Shown: positions 8,920 to 19,572 of the stretch, piece by piece | Layout: every line of letters starts with the position of its first letter | How positions within the stretch are numbered: position 1 is the first letter of the stretch | Source: Globisporangium splendens | Taxonomy: Eukaryota; Oomycota; Peronosporomycetes; Pythiales; Pythiaceae | Assembly: GCA_006386115.1 (NCBI GenBank) | Contig: VFIW01000021.1 | Coordinates: 1-64,000, forward strand | Direction of reading: 5' to 3' | Length of the DNA: 64,000 nt | The notes under the pieces: model-generated | What the model was told of the DNA's origin: nothing | The model's input: only the letters and a program-made list of their open reading frames with translations | Databases searched by the model: none | Made by a program: the position numbers and the translations under genes

Positions 8920-9931
8920 TTTGTCGCCTGTTACCAGCGCGACCACCCGCTCGCAGAGCCGTGCCACCGCCCTGCTTGGAGCGAAACAGACGAACACGGT
9001 CAACTGCAAATTGCATGCGTTGACTGCGTTGCGCTGTCGGATCGGTAGACACTGTGCGAACGCTACCTCCCTTAATTTTATTGATGCACGACATGAAGTC
9101 GGCATCGTACTCTTCTTCCGTCTCTCCAACAAAGAGGACGACTGGGATCGGGTGAATACGCAATTCCCCATTTTCACCCCGCAATCGCTTTTCACGCCAA
9201 TTTTTAAATTGAGCGTCATAGTCCCGCGCACAAAGTCTAGCTCTCGCGAGCAGATTCGATGCGGTCTTGCCAGCCGGCCATAGTTCTGGCGGCGGCATTT
9301 CGGGCAGTGAGTACTTGAGCTCATCGTGAACGATGGCTCGCACTCCTGCCTCTTCGTTTGTAATGAGGACTTCGTGCTTCCTCTTACGATTGTTGACAGC
9401 CTCAACGGCGTCATTTTCCTCCTTCGTCCGATACATCGAGACGTCAGCGGATGGATCTCGCTCGAGCTCGTGGAGATAAGCGGCGTGTCGCTCGCTTTGC
9501 AACTCCTCGTACTCGACCCACTCGTCGATGGAGCCGAGCTTCACGGTGAGCGCTCCCTCGTCTTCAAGCGAGGTCCCGTCATTGTCAACGACGAGGAATT
9601 CCTCAGTCGCTTCCTCCTCTTCCAAAGCACGCGCGAACAGCGGCTTCACGGAAGGGAGGTCTCCGAATCGCAACTCACTGCTTATAGCAGGAGCGCTATC
9701 AGATGTGAGAGCAGACCTGCCGTCGCTCTCCGCAGGCACGTTGACCGCATCCGCGGTGACCGTCGTTCGTCTTGCGCTCGACGCGACCTCTCTGTCTTCC
9801 TCGCGCTTGCGCAGAGTTTCGACGAGAGTGCCGACGCCTTCCCCTTTTTGTTGCGCGAGCTTCTCGCGGACAGCTTTGTTGGTGGCCATGATACTCACGT
9901 GCGCGAGCACAGTGACTATATGTGCCAACAC
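8861..9931 (-). CDS. Antisense ORF in the gypsy-1 3' region, unknown protein (342-356 aa)
   Basis: Minus-strand ORF filling most of the segment between pol stop (8919) and the 3' LTR. It overlaps the last 59 nt of pol tail to tail. The first Met is at 9931. An internal ATG at 9889 (MATNKAVREKLAQQKGEG) gives a more natural hydrophilic N-terminus. The protein is rich in Glu, Asp, Lys and Arg, with no transmembrane segment and no domain that I recognise. The middle part has charged-helix character (WVEYEELQSERHAAYLHEL). The basic C-terminal 60 residues look less constrained. It may be a transduced host segment or an accessory antisense gene like those in some plant gypsy elements. The other gypsy copy is cut before this region. 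Confidence 0.5.
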   Translation of the reverse strand: MLAHIVTVLAHVSIMATNKAVREKLAQQKGEGVGTLVETLRKREEDREVASSARRTTVTADAVNVPAESDGRSALTSDSAPAISSELRFGDLPSVKPLFARALEEEEATEEFLVVDNDGTSLEDEGALTVKLGSIDEWVEYEELQSERHAAYLHELERDPSADVSMYRTKEENDAVEAVNNRKRKHEVLITNEEAGVRAIVHDELKYSLPEMPPPELWPAGKTASNLLARARLCARDYDAQFKNWREKRLRGENGELRIHPIPVVLFVGETEEEYDADFMSCINKIKGGSVRTVSTDPTAQRSQRMQFAVDRVRLFRSKQGGGTALRAGGRAGNRRQITRANDSPSVAPQRRQQDP

Positions 9932-10060
9932 TCGGTGAAATTAACGCACGGGTCGCCGCTGTGCTCTTTCCCGAGGAATACACGAATGTTCCCCTTTCTC
10001 GGCGCACACGCGCGAGATCCACACGTTTCTCACACCAACCCTTCGAGTGTTTCGCACTTT
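8920..10060. other. gypsy-1 3' untranslated segment between pol and polypurine tract
   Basis: About 1.1 kb that the sense strand does not need for pol. Sense frames here are short or mirror the antisense ORF. Apart from the antisense ORF (8861-9931) and about 130 bp of non-coding sequence before the polypurine tract, I see nothing in it. Confidence 0.6.
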
Positions 10061-10073
10061 AAGTGGGGGGTGG
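10061..10073 (+). other. gypsy-1 polypurine tract
   Basis: AAGTGGGGGGTGG directly precedes the 3' LTR terminus TGTAAC at 10074, the position expected for the plus-strand primer. Confidence 0.75.
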
Positions 10074-10607
10074 TGTAACGGGGTTACACTGTAACATGGT
10101 TACGCACTTGTGTTGTACCACACAACCAAACCGAACCTTGCGGTACGTAGAGTACTCGCAACAAGTTTAAGACCGAACCATGAGGTTCGTCGTACTTGCT
10201 CGAACCTTCACGGTGGAGCCGGTAGCCAGTCTGAGTGACGGCGCCTCCGATTGGACATAATTGAACATGCATTTCACCCAATCACATAAGACAACTAGCG
10301 TTAGTCTTTCATAGCCACTCATTTCCCCATGGGGAGTAATTACATTTGAGATTGCTATTGTTCATAGTTACATAAAGATAATCCAGGTTGTCCTACAGAG
10401 GGCAACCTCCAACAAATAAACAGTTCCATTTTTACCGTTAACTGAGTCTTTGGTTATCGACGGTTACTCTATAGAGACCTATATGTAACCGATTGTTGCA
10501 CTGCAGGAAGCAGGCAACCGCTCTCGGAACAGAGTCCTTGAGAGAAGCGTTGCATACGCTTCCTCACACACGTACCGTGCTGCGTAACTCGGAAGTGTCC
10601 GGTTACA
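10074..10607 (+). repeat. gypsy-1 3' LTR
   Basis: 534 bp, same length as the 5' LTR, 13 substitutions and no indel by eye. It ends ...CCGGTTACA and is followed by the target duplication TCGGA at 10608-10612. Confidence 0.93.
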
Positions 10608-10760
10608 TCGGACCTTATCCCATATGCATGATTACACACTGTGCAGATGATGATGTCATGGGGTCGACAGTCATCTGCACATGAGTGCTGGTCCCGTTGC
10701 TGAATGCACAGCGTGGGCACAAGCGCGGCACAGAGTGCCAGCGACTTGGTACACTTAATA
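10608..10760 (-). repeat. copia-1 copy A 5' LTR, distal part
   Basis: Continuation of the LTR interrupted at 2119. It runs to ...CTTAATA at 10760, which on the element strand is the LTR start TATTAAG. It also serves as the 3' LTR of copy B. The 11-bp inverted repeat TGTGCAGATGA/TCATCTGCACA is retained. Confidence 0.9.
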
Positions 10761-13700
10761 GCCTCCCTCAACGGGGACAGCAACGATGCCGAGTGCGGTC
10801 GTCAAGTCTTGGTGTCTCGGACCCGGCAACCCCTTGGTGAGCAGATCGGCCAACATCTTGGCTGTCTCGCAGTACACGACTCCCACGGCACCGGACTTCA
10901 CTTCGTCACTGTGATGGAACTTGATGTCTTGGGCTCGACCATGGTTGACTGGGTTCTTGGTCATCTTGATGCATGACTGGTTGTCTTCGTGGATCACGAG
11001 CTTGGGGCAGTCGGCGCCGGCAGCAGTGAGGATCTCGCACAGAAGTCGGTGCACCCACTTGCCTTCTTGGATCGCCAGGCTGAGCGCAATGTACTCGGCC
11101 TCACTCGTCGAGAGCGACACGCTGGACTGTTTCTTGCTGCCCCAGCTGACCGGTCCACCGACCATCTTGAACACATAGCCGGAAGTCGACTTGCGATCCG
11201 AAACGTCGCCGGCCCAGTCGGCGTCGGAGTAGCACTCGAAGTCGACTTGTCCGCTCGACTTGAATCGAATGCCGTGTGACTTGGTGCCTTGCAAGTACCG
11301 AAAAATGCGCTTGACCGCCGTCCAGTGCACAACTTGCGGCGATTCCATGAAGCGCGCAACCATGCCGACTGCGAACGCGATGTCGGGCCGCGTCGCGCAC
11401 ATCAAGTGCATGAGTGCACCGACGGCTTCACGAAAAGGCGCATCGGTGGCAGCCGAGTCGGGGTCGAACTTGAGCATTCTTGTGCTGATGTCGACCGGAC
11501 TTGCCGCAGGCTTGCACTCTTCCATGCCGAAACGCCGCAAAATGTCGTCGACGTAACGACGCTGGCACAGTGTCACACTGCCATCGTCGTGGTCGATGAG
11601 CTCGATGCCGAGCACGAACTTGCACTTGCCGCTGTCGGTCATCTCGAAGCGCTGCTTGAGCTGCTGCTTCACTTGCGCAATGATCTCGACGGAACTTCCG
11701 GTCACGATCACGTCGTCGACGTACACCAGGAGCAACGCGCACTGATCATCGACGACCTTGAGGTACAGACACGGGTCGAAGTCGGACACGGCAAAGCCGA
11801 TCGAGCGCACGAACTCGTCGAAAGTCTCGTTCCACACGCGAGACGCCTGCTTGAGACCATAGATCGACTTGAGCAGCTCGAGGCAGTCGTGGTCGGAGTC
11901 GATCTCCATGCCTTCGGGCACCAAGATGAACACGACTTCTTTCATCGCGCCGTACAGGAACGCCGTCACGACGTCGAGTTGGTCGACGGCCAGCCGAAAA
12001 ATTTGGCGAGCGCGATCACGATGCGCAGCGTCACGTACTTCACGACTGGCGCGAACGTCTCCGTGTAGTCGATGCCGTACTTCTGTTTGAACCCCTTTGC
12101 GACGAGTCGAGCCTTGTACTTGTTGATCGACCCGTCCGCGTTGCGCTTGATCTTGAAAACCCACTTGGTACCGATAGCGCGTTGACCGGCAGGGAGCTTC
12201 GCCGCGCGGAACACACCGCGCAATCTCATCGACTTGAGCTCGGCGCGAATCGCATCGCGCCAGTGCACTTGGTCGGGGCCGCTGACAGCTTCTTGAAACG
12301 AGGTTGGCGCAGACATGTCGGTCGCAACGACCATGTTCGCGCTTGCGCGCCACCACTCCACGGGCGAAATGCGCTGCCGAGTCGAACGCCGAGTCGCACC
12401 GTCGTCATTGTCGTCCTTCACATCGTCTTCGGTCGGGATTTCGGCCGACTGCGACGCACCAGCACGGCGTTTGCCAGTGTACTTGAAGTCGGAAAGTCGA
12501 TAGCCTCCCTCGATGTCGATCGCCTCAAGTCGAGTCAGGAGTTCCGAAACGCCACCCGCCGAGTTGTTCAGAAGCGAACCGCCGATCACGGACTCGTCGA
12601 AGTTGACATCGCGACTGATCACAACGCGCTCCCCCTCGATGTCATACACGCGATACGCCTTCGACGCTTCTTCGTAGCCGACGAAAAGACTGGGTCGCGA
12701 CTTCGCGTCCCACTTGAGCCGCTTCTCCTTCGGCGTCAGAACGTACGCCAAACAGCCGAAAACACGCATGTGCTTGACACTCGGCTTGGACTTGTGCACC
12801 ATTTCGAACGGTGTCTTCGTGTCGGACTTGGGCGATGGCAGGCGATTTTTGATGTAAATCGCCGTCATCGCAGCTTCGGCCCAGAACGACTTGTCCAAGC
12901 GCGCGTGGTGGAGCATGCATCGACCGATGGTCACGATAGTGCGAATCGCGCGCTCTGCAGTGCCGTTCGCCTGGTGCGCGTACGGAACCGTCACTTGCTG
13001 CATGATGCCGCGATCTGCATAGAACTGCTTGATCGAGTTCGTCGCGAACTCCTTGGCCCCGTCATGGCGAACGAACTTGACACGAGCGCCGAACTGGTTG
13101 CCGACTTGTACGATGAACTTTTTGAGCATCGCCTCGCTGTCGGACTTGTGCTCGAGGCAAAAGCCTTGCATCGAGCCACTGCTCTCGTCGACGATCAGGA
13201 GCAAATACTTGCTTCCACCGATGCTGTCGACTTCCATCGGGCCACAGATGTCGAAGTGCAGCAGTTCGAAGAGTCCGAAACTGCGCTTCTCGTAGTTGGT
13301 CTTGAATGGTTTTTGGACCATTTTGCCTTGCTGGCAACCGCGACACGCAGCCAAATCCGGCGCAAAGTCTGCGTCCTTGACCATGCGCTTGTCGACAAGT
13401 TGGCGAAGTGCTTGCACCGACGCATGACCCATGCGCTCGTGCAGAGTCGACGCCGAGTTGACCTTCGTCGCCGCCATCGCAGACTTCGGTGCCGAACTCG
13501 CTGGAACACGGAGCCAGTAGAGACCGTCGACAAAGTCGGCAGTCGCGACCACCTTGCGCGAGTTCTTCATCAACACGTTCATGCTCGGACCGTCGAACAC
13601 GACTTGGAACTTGTTCGCCTTGTTGATCTGCGGGATTGAGAGCAGGTTCTTGCCGATAGTTGGCACGAACAGCACGTCGTTCACCTCGAGATCGCGCACT

Positions 13701-14728
13701 CGACCGTTTGGCAGCGCGATCCGCTCGTGCACCGTGCCGACGCCGAGGATCTTGGTCTTGTTCCCGTTCGCAACGACCAAATCGCCATGGTCGTCCTCGT
13801 CCAGGTGCACAAACTTGGACTTGTCGTTGCAGATGTGGTGCGTCGCGCCACTGTCGATCGCCCACATCCCGCACTTGTCGTCCTTCGCAGCAGTCATGCT
13901 GCATTCCATGGACACGACGAACGCCAGTCGCGTGTCATCGTCGTAGTCGGAGTAGTCGTCGCGCTCGACGTAGTTGGTCCGCTTGCCCGCGTAGCCGCCC
14001 GTGCGCTTGCGCCTTTGCTGCTTGTTCTTGGTCCAGCACCGGTCGACGGTGTGGCCGACCTTGCCACAAAACGAGCACACCCGAGGCTCGTTCTCGGCAG
14101 CAAACGCTTTCGCACGATCTTCGGTCTTGATCACCTTCTTCTCACCCGAGCGCTTGATATGCTCGTTCGTGAGTGCTTGAACGACGTCTTGCGTCTTGAG
14201 ATCCGCGTTCCGCATCTCCAAGTTCAGCACGACGTTGTCGTAGCTCTTGGGCAGACTGCGTAGCAGACAGATCGCCACGTCTTCGTCCTCCATCTTCGCG
14301 CCGATGCTGACGAGCTTGGCGTGGATGTTGAGAACCTCGTTGCAGTGGTGCAACAGATTGTCGCCTTCCTTCATCTCGATGCTGAACAACTGGCGCTTGA
14401 GGAAGATGCGACCCGCCTTCTGCGAGCCTTCGTACATCGCCTTCAGTCGTCCCCACGCGACCCACGCCTCTTCGCAGTCGTCGACGATGTGATGGTACTC
14501 AGCGTCGATGTGCAGCAGGAGCAGGCCGAATGCGACGTTGTTCGTACGAATGTACTCGTCCTTGATGCGCGCGTCCGTGAACGTGGGTGTCACCTCGCGG
14601 TTCACCACGTCCCACACGGACTTGGTCAGGAGCACGCCACGCATGTAGCGTGCCCACGTCGCGTAGTTGTCGCCGTTGAACTTGGCGATCACGGTCTTCT
14701 CAGTCATGCTTGTCGTGCTTGGGCTCAT
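10755..14728 (-). pseudogene. copia-1 copy B gag-pol, one frameshift
   Basis: Open from ATG 14728 through gag, zinc knuckle, protease (DSGATHH), integrase and the start of reverse transcriptase (920 codons to 11966). A 1-nt deletion near 11988 (GGG to GG compared with copy C) shifts the frame just upstream of the conserved [11 protein letters not shown] segment. The remaining RT and RNase H lie in the next frame down to TAA at 10755-10757. In-frame losses totalling 9 nt between about 10905 and 10935 shorten the RNase H C-terminal part. The RNase H motif SDADWAGD is present. It ends ...PVEGGY with the stop inside the LTR. Confidence 0.92.
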
Positions 14729-14732
14729 AACC

Positions 14733-15157
14733 TGTTAAAGGTCGAAAGCGGTCGATGGACGGAATCTAGAAGAGAAGAGCTTGAGATGGTAAAATGGAAA
14801 GTGAGATTGGCTTAGAGTGTGGTTGCGCCGCAGTGCATGGCGCAAGCCATCACCGTTGGACACAAACACTGATGTGTGGATGCGAGCTTCGATCGCTCGC
14901 AGCCACAAGAAACTAGTGGTCACTACGCTCCTAGCCACACAAAGTGGGTGGGTGTGGGTACCTACGCTAGCCAATCAAAATGCAGAGTCCTACGCTGTCA
15001 CACTTCGGACCTTATCCCATATGCATGATTACGCACTGTGCAGATGATGATGTCATGGGGTCGACAGTCATCTGCACATGAGTGCTGGTCCCGTTGCTGA
15101 ATGCACAGCGTGGGCACAAGCGCGGCACAGTGTGCCAGCGACTTGGTACACTTAATA
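14733..15157 (-). repeat. copia-1 LTR between copies B and C
   Basis: 425 bp; element-strand termini TATTAAG...TTTAACA. It is followed on the element strand directly by the primer-binding site and preceded by the purine tract GTTGAGGGAGGC (plus-strand 15158-15169). It appears identical to the LTRs at 19148, 23555 and 27939. Confidence 0.92.
15037..15078. promoter_or_regulatory. Inverted repeat in the copia-1 LTR
   Basis: TGTGCAGATGA (15037-15047) and TCATCTGCACA (15068-15078) are perfect 11-bp arms around a 20-nt centre containing TGATGTCAT, a CRE/ATF-like motif. It is present in the LTRs I checked; two (36837-37261 and 45518-45970) have one changed base in an arm. It could be a transcription-factor site or an RNA hairpin. 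Function is inferred only. Confidence 0.55.
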
Positions 15158-18100
15158 GCCTCCCTCAACGGGGACAGCAACGATGCCGAGTGCGGTCGTC
15201 AAGTCTTGGTGTCTCGGACCTGGCAACCCCTTGGTGAGCAGATCGGCCAACATCTTGGCTGTCTCGCAGTACACGACTCCCACGGCACCGGACTTCACTT
15301 CGTCACGGATGTGATGGAACTTGATGTCGATGTGCTTGGCTCGACCATGGTTGACTGGGTTCTTGGTCATCTTGATGCATGACTGGTTGTCTTCGTGGAT
15401 CACGAGCTTGGGGCAGTCGGCGCCGGCAGCAGTGAGGATCTCGCACAGAAGTCGGTGCACCCACTTGCCTTCTTGGATCGCCAGGCTGAGCGCAATGTAC
15501 TCGGCCTCACTCGTCGAGAGCGACACGCTGGACTGTTTCTTGCTGCCCCAGCTGACCGGTCCGCCGACCATCTTGAACACATAGCCGGAAGTCGACTTGC
15601 GATCCGAAACGTCGCCGGCCCAGTCGGCGTCGGAGTAGCACTCGAAGTCGACTTGTCCGCTCGACTTGAATCGAATGCCGTGTGACTTGGTGCCTTGCAA
15701 GTACCGAAAAATGCGCTTGACCGCCGTCCAGTGCACAACTTGCGGCGATTCCATGAAGCGCGCAACCATGCCGACTGCGAACGCGATGTCGGGCCGCGTC
15801 GCGCACATCAAGTGCATGAGTGCACCGACGGCTTCACGAAAAGGCGCATCGGTGGCAGCCGAGTCGGGGTCGAACTTGAGCATTTTTGTGCTGGTGTCGA
15901 CCGGACTTGCCGCAGGCTTGCACTCTTCCATGCCGAAACGCCGCAAAATGTCGTCGACGTAACGACGCTGGCACAGTGTCACACTGCCATCGTCGTGGTC
16001 GATGAGCTCGATGCCGAGCACGAACTTGCACTTGCCGCTGTCGGTCTCTCGAAGCGCTGCTTGAGCTGCTGCTTCACTTGCGCAATGATCTCGACGGAAC
16101 TTCCGGTCACGATCACGTCGTCGACGTACACCAGGAGCAACGCGCACTGATCATCGACGACCTTGAGGTATAGACACGGGTCGAAGTCGGACACGGCAAA
16201 GCCGATCGAGCGCACGAACTCGTCGAAAGTCTCGTTCCACACGCGAGACGCCTGCTTGAGACCATAGATCGACTTGAGCAGCTCGAGGCAGTCGTGGTCG
16301 GAGTCGATCTCCATGCCTTCGGGCACCAAGATGAACACGACTTCTTTCATCGCGCCGTACAGGAACGCCGTCACGACGTCGAGTTGGTCGACGGGCCAGC
16401 CGAAAAATTTGGCGAGCGCGATCACGATGCGCAGCGTCACGTACTTCACGACTGGTGCGAACGTCTCCGTGTAGTCGATGCCGTACTTCTGTTTGAACCC
16501 CTTTGCGACGAGTCGAGCCTTGTACTTGTTGATCGACCCGTCCGCGTTGCGCTTGATCTTGAAAACCCACTTGGTACCGATAGCGCGTTGACCGGCAGGG
16601 AGCTTCGCCGCGCGGAACACACCGCGCAATCTCATCGACTTGAGCTCGGCGCGAATCGCATCGCGCCAGTGCACTTGGTCGGGGCCGCTGACAGCTTCTT
16701 GAAACGAGGTTGGCGCAGACATGTCGGTCGCAACGACCATGTTCGCGCTTGCGCGCCACCACTCCACGGGCGAAATGCGCTGCCGAGTCGAACGCCGAGT
16801 CGCACCGTCGTCATTGTCGTCCTTCACATCGTCTTCGGTCGGGATTTCAGGCCGACTGCGACGCACCAGCACGGCGTTTGCCAGTGTACTTGAAGTCGGA
16901 AAGTCGATAGCCTCCCTCGATGTCGATCGCCTCAAGTCGAGTCAGGAGTTCCGAAACGCCACCCGCCGAGTTGTTCAGAAGCGAACCGCCGATCACGGAC
17001 TCGTCGAAGTTGACATCGCGACTGATCACAACGCGCTCCCCCTCGATGTCATACACGCGATACGCCTTCGACGCTTCTTCGTAGCCGACGAAAAGACTGG
17101 GTCGCGACTTCGCGTCCCACTTGAGCCGCTTCTCCTTCGGCGTCAGAACGTACGCCAAACAGCCGAAAACACGCATGTGCTTGACACTCGGCTTGGACTT
17201 GTGCACCATTTCGAACGGTGTCTTCGTGTCGGACTTGGGCGATGGCAGGCGATTTTTGATGTAAATCGCCGTCATCGCAGCTTCGGCCCAGAACGACTTG
17301 TCCAAGCGCGCGTGGTGGAGCATGCATCGACCGATGGTCACGATAGTGCGAATCGCGCGCTCTGCAGTGCCGTTCGCCTGGTGCGCGTACGGAACCGTCA
17401 CTTGCTGCATGATGCCGCGATCTGCATAGAACTGCTTGATCGAGTTCGTCGCGAACTCCTTGGCCCCGTCATGGCGAACGAACTTGACACGAGCGCCGAA
17501 CTGGTTGCCGACTTGTACGATGAACTTTTTGAGCATCGCCTCGCTGTCGGACTTGTGCTCGAGGCAAAAGCCTTGCATCGAGCCACTGCTCTCGTCGACG
17601 ATCAGGAGCAAATACTTGCTTCCACCGATGCTGTCGACTTCCATCGGGCCACAGATGTCGAAGTGCAGCAGTTCGAAGAGTCCGAAACTGCGCTTCTCGT
17701 AGTTGGTCTTGAATGGTTTTTGGACCATTTTGCCTTGCTGGCAACCGCGACACGCAGCCAAATCCGGCGCGTTCGCGCAAAGTCTGCGTCCTTGACCATG
17801 CGCTTGTCGACAAGTTGGCGAAGTGCTTGCACCGACGCATGACCCATGCGCTCGTGCAGAGTCGACGCCGAGTTGACCTTCGTCGCCGCCATCGCAGACT
17901 TCGGTGCCGAACTCGCTGGGACACGGAGCCAGTAGAGACCGTCGACAAAGTCGGCAGTCGCGACCACCTTGCGCGAGTTCTTCATCAACACGTTCATGCT
18001 CGGACCGTCGAACACGACTTGGAACTTGTTCGCCTTGTTGATCTGCGGGATTGAGAGCAGGTTCTTGCCGATAGTTGGCACGAACAGCACGTCGTTCACC

Positions 18101-19143
18101 TCGAGATCGCGCACTCGACCGTTTGGCAGCGCGATCCGCTCGTGCACCGTGCCGACGCCGAGGATCTTGGTCTTGTTCCCGTTCGCAACGACCAAATCGC
18201 CATGGTCGTCCTCGTCCAGGTGCACAAACTTGGACTTGTCGTTGCAGATGTGGTGCGTCGCGCCACTGTCGATCGCCCACATCCCGCACTTGTCGTCCTT
18301 CGCAGCAGTCATGCTGCATTCCATGGACACGACGAACGCCAGTCGCGTGTCATCGTCGTAGTCGGAGTAGTCGTCGCGCTCGACGTAGTTGGTCCGCTTG
18401 CCCGCGTAGCCGCCCGTGCGCTTGCGCCTTTGCTGCTTGTTCTTGGTCCAGCACCGGTCGACGGTGTGGCCGATCTTGCCACAAAACGAGCACACCCGAG
18501 GCTCGTTCTCGGCAGCAAACGCTTTCGCACGATCTTCGGTCTTGATCACCTTCTTCTCACCCGAGCGCTTGATATGCTCGTTCGTGAGTGCTTGAACGAC
18601 GTCTTGCGTCTTGAGATCCGCGTTCCGCATCTCCAAGTTCAGCACGACGTTGTCGTAGCTCTTGGGCAGACTGCGTAGCAGACAGATCGCCACGTCTTCG
18701 TCCTCCATCTTCGCGCCGATGCTGACGAGCTTGGCGTGGATGTTGAGAACCTCGTTGCAGTGGTGCAACAGATTGTCGCCTTCCTTCATCTCGATGCTGA
18801 ACAACTGGCGCTTGAGGAAGATGCGACCCGCCTTCTGCGAGCCTTCGTACATCGCCTTCAGTCGTCCCCACGCGACCCACGCCTCTTCGCAGTCGTCGAC
18901 GATGTGATGGTACTCAGCGTCGATGTGCAGCAGGAGCAGGCCGAATGCGACGTTGTTCGTACGAATGTACTCGTCCTTGATGCGCGCGTCCGTGAACGTG
19001 GGTGTCACCTCGCGGTTCACCACGTCCCACACGGACTTGGTCAGGAGCACGCCACGCATGTAGCGTGCCCACGTCGCGTAGTTGTCGCCGTTGAACTTGG
19101 CGATCACGGTCTTCTCAGTCATGCTTGTCGTGCTTGGGCTCAT
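15152..19143 (-). pseudogene. copia-1 copy C gag-pol, three frameshifts
   Basis: All domains are present but three single-base indels break the frame. Near 17775 an 8-nt remnant of the 9-nt insertion seen in copies A and I shifts the frame in the integrase zinc module. Near 16849 there is a 1-nt insertion upstream of reverse transcriptase. Near 16046 there is a 1-nt deletion within RT, after YVDD. RNase H (SDADWAGD) and the terminal PVEGGY are intact. The gag part (residues 1 to about 455) is open. Confidence 0.92.
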
Positions 19144-19147
19144 AACC

Positions 19148-19572
19148 TGTTAAAGGTCGAAAGCGGTCGATGGACGGAATCTAGAAGAGAAGAGCTTGAG
19201 ATGGTAAAATGGAAAGTGAGATTGGCTTAGAGTGTGGTTGCGCCGCAGTGCATGGCGCAAGCCATCACCGTTGGACACAAACACTGATGTGTGGATGCGA
19301 GCTTCGATCGCTCGCAGCCACAAGAAACTAGTGGTCACTACGCTCCTAGCCACACAAAGTGGGTGGGTGTGGGTACCTACGCTAGCCAATCAAAATGCAG
19401 AGTCCTACGCTGTCACACTTCGGACCTTATCCCATATGCATGATTACGCACTGTGCAGATGATGATGTCATGGGGTCGACAGTCATCTGCACATGAGTGC
19501 TGGTCCCGTTGCTGAATGCACAGCGTGGGCACAAGCGCGGCACAGTGTGCCAGCGACTTGGTACACTTAATA
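19148..19572 (-). repeat. copia-1 LTR between copies C and D
   Basis: 425 bp, apparently identical to the LTR at 23555-23979. The two therefore flank copy D as an apparently undiverged LTR pair. Confidence 0.93.

Larger units (their letters stand above)
2120..10607 (+). mobile_element. gypsy-1: full-length Ty3/gypsy chromovirus, 8488 bp
   Basis: A complete element with two 534-bp LTRs (2120-2653 and 10074-10607). These begin TGTAAC and end GTTACA, and I counted 13 differences between them (about 2.4%). The internal order is PBS, gag, pol (protease, RT, RNase H, integrase, chromodomain), a 1.15-kb 3' segment with an antisense ORF, polypurine tract, LTR. It is inserted in the LTR of copia-1 copy A. 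The gag and pol frames are both open, so it could have been autonomous recently. Confidence 0.95.

Noticed and set aside
2726..10073. Envelope-like gene in gypsy-1 (retrovirus-like structure)
   Set aside because: The segment after pol has no sense ORF with signal peptide or transmembrane helix. The only sizeable frame there is antisense and hydrophilic.
9326..10078. Plus-strand ORF of 250 codons in the gypsy-1 3' region
   Set aside because: It mirrors the antisense ORF, has an unnatural Leu/Arg/Ser-rich translation and runs into the LTR.
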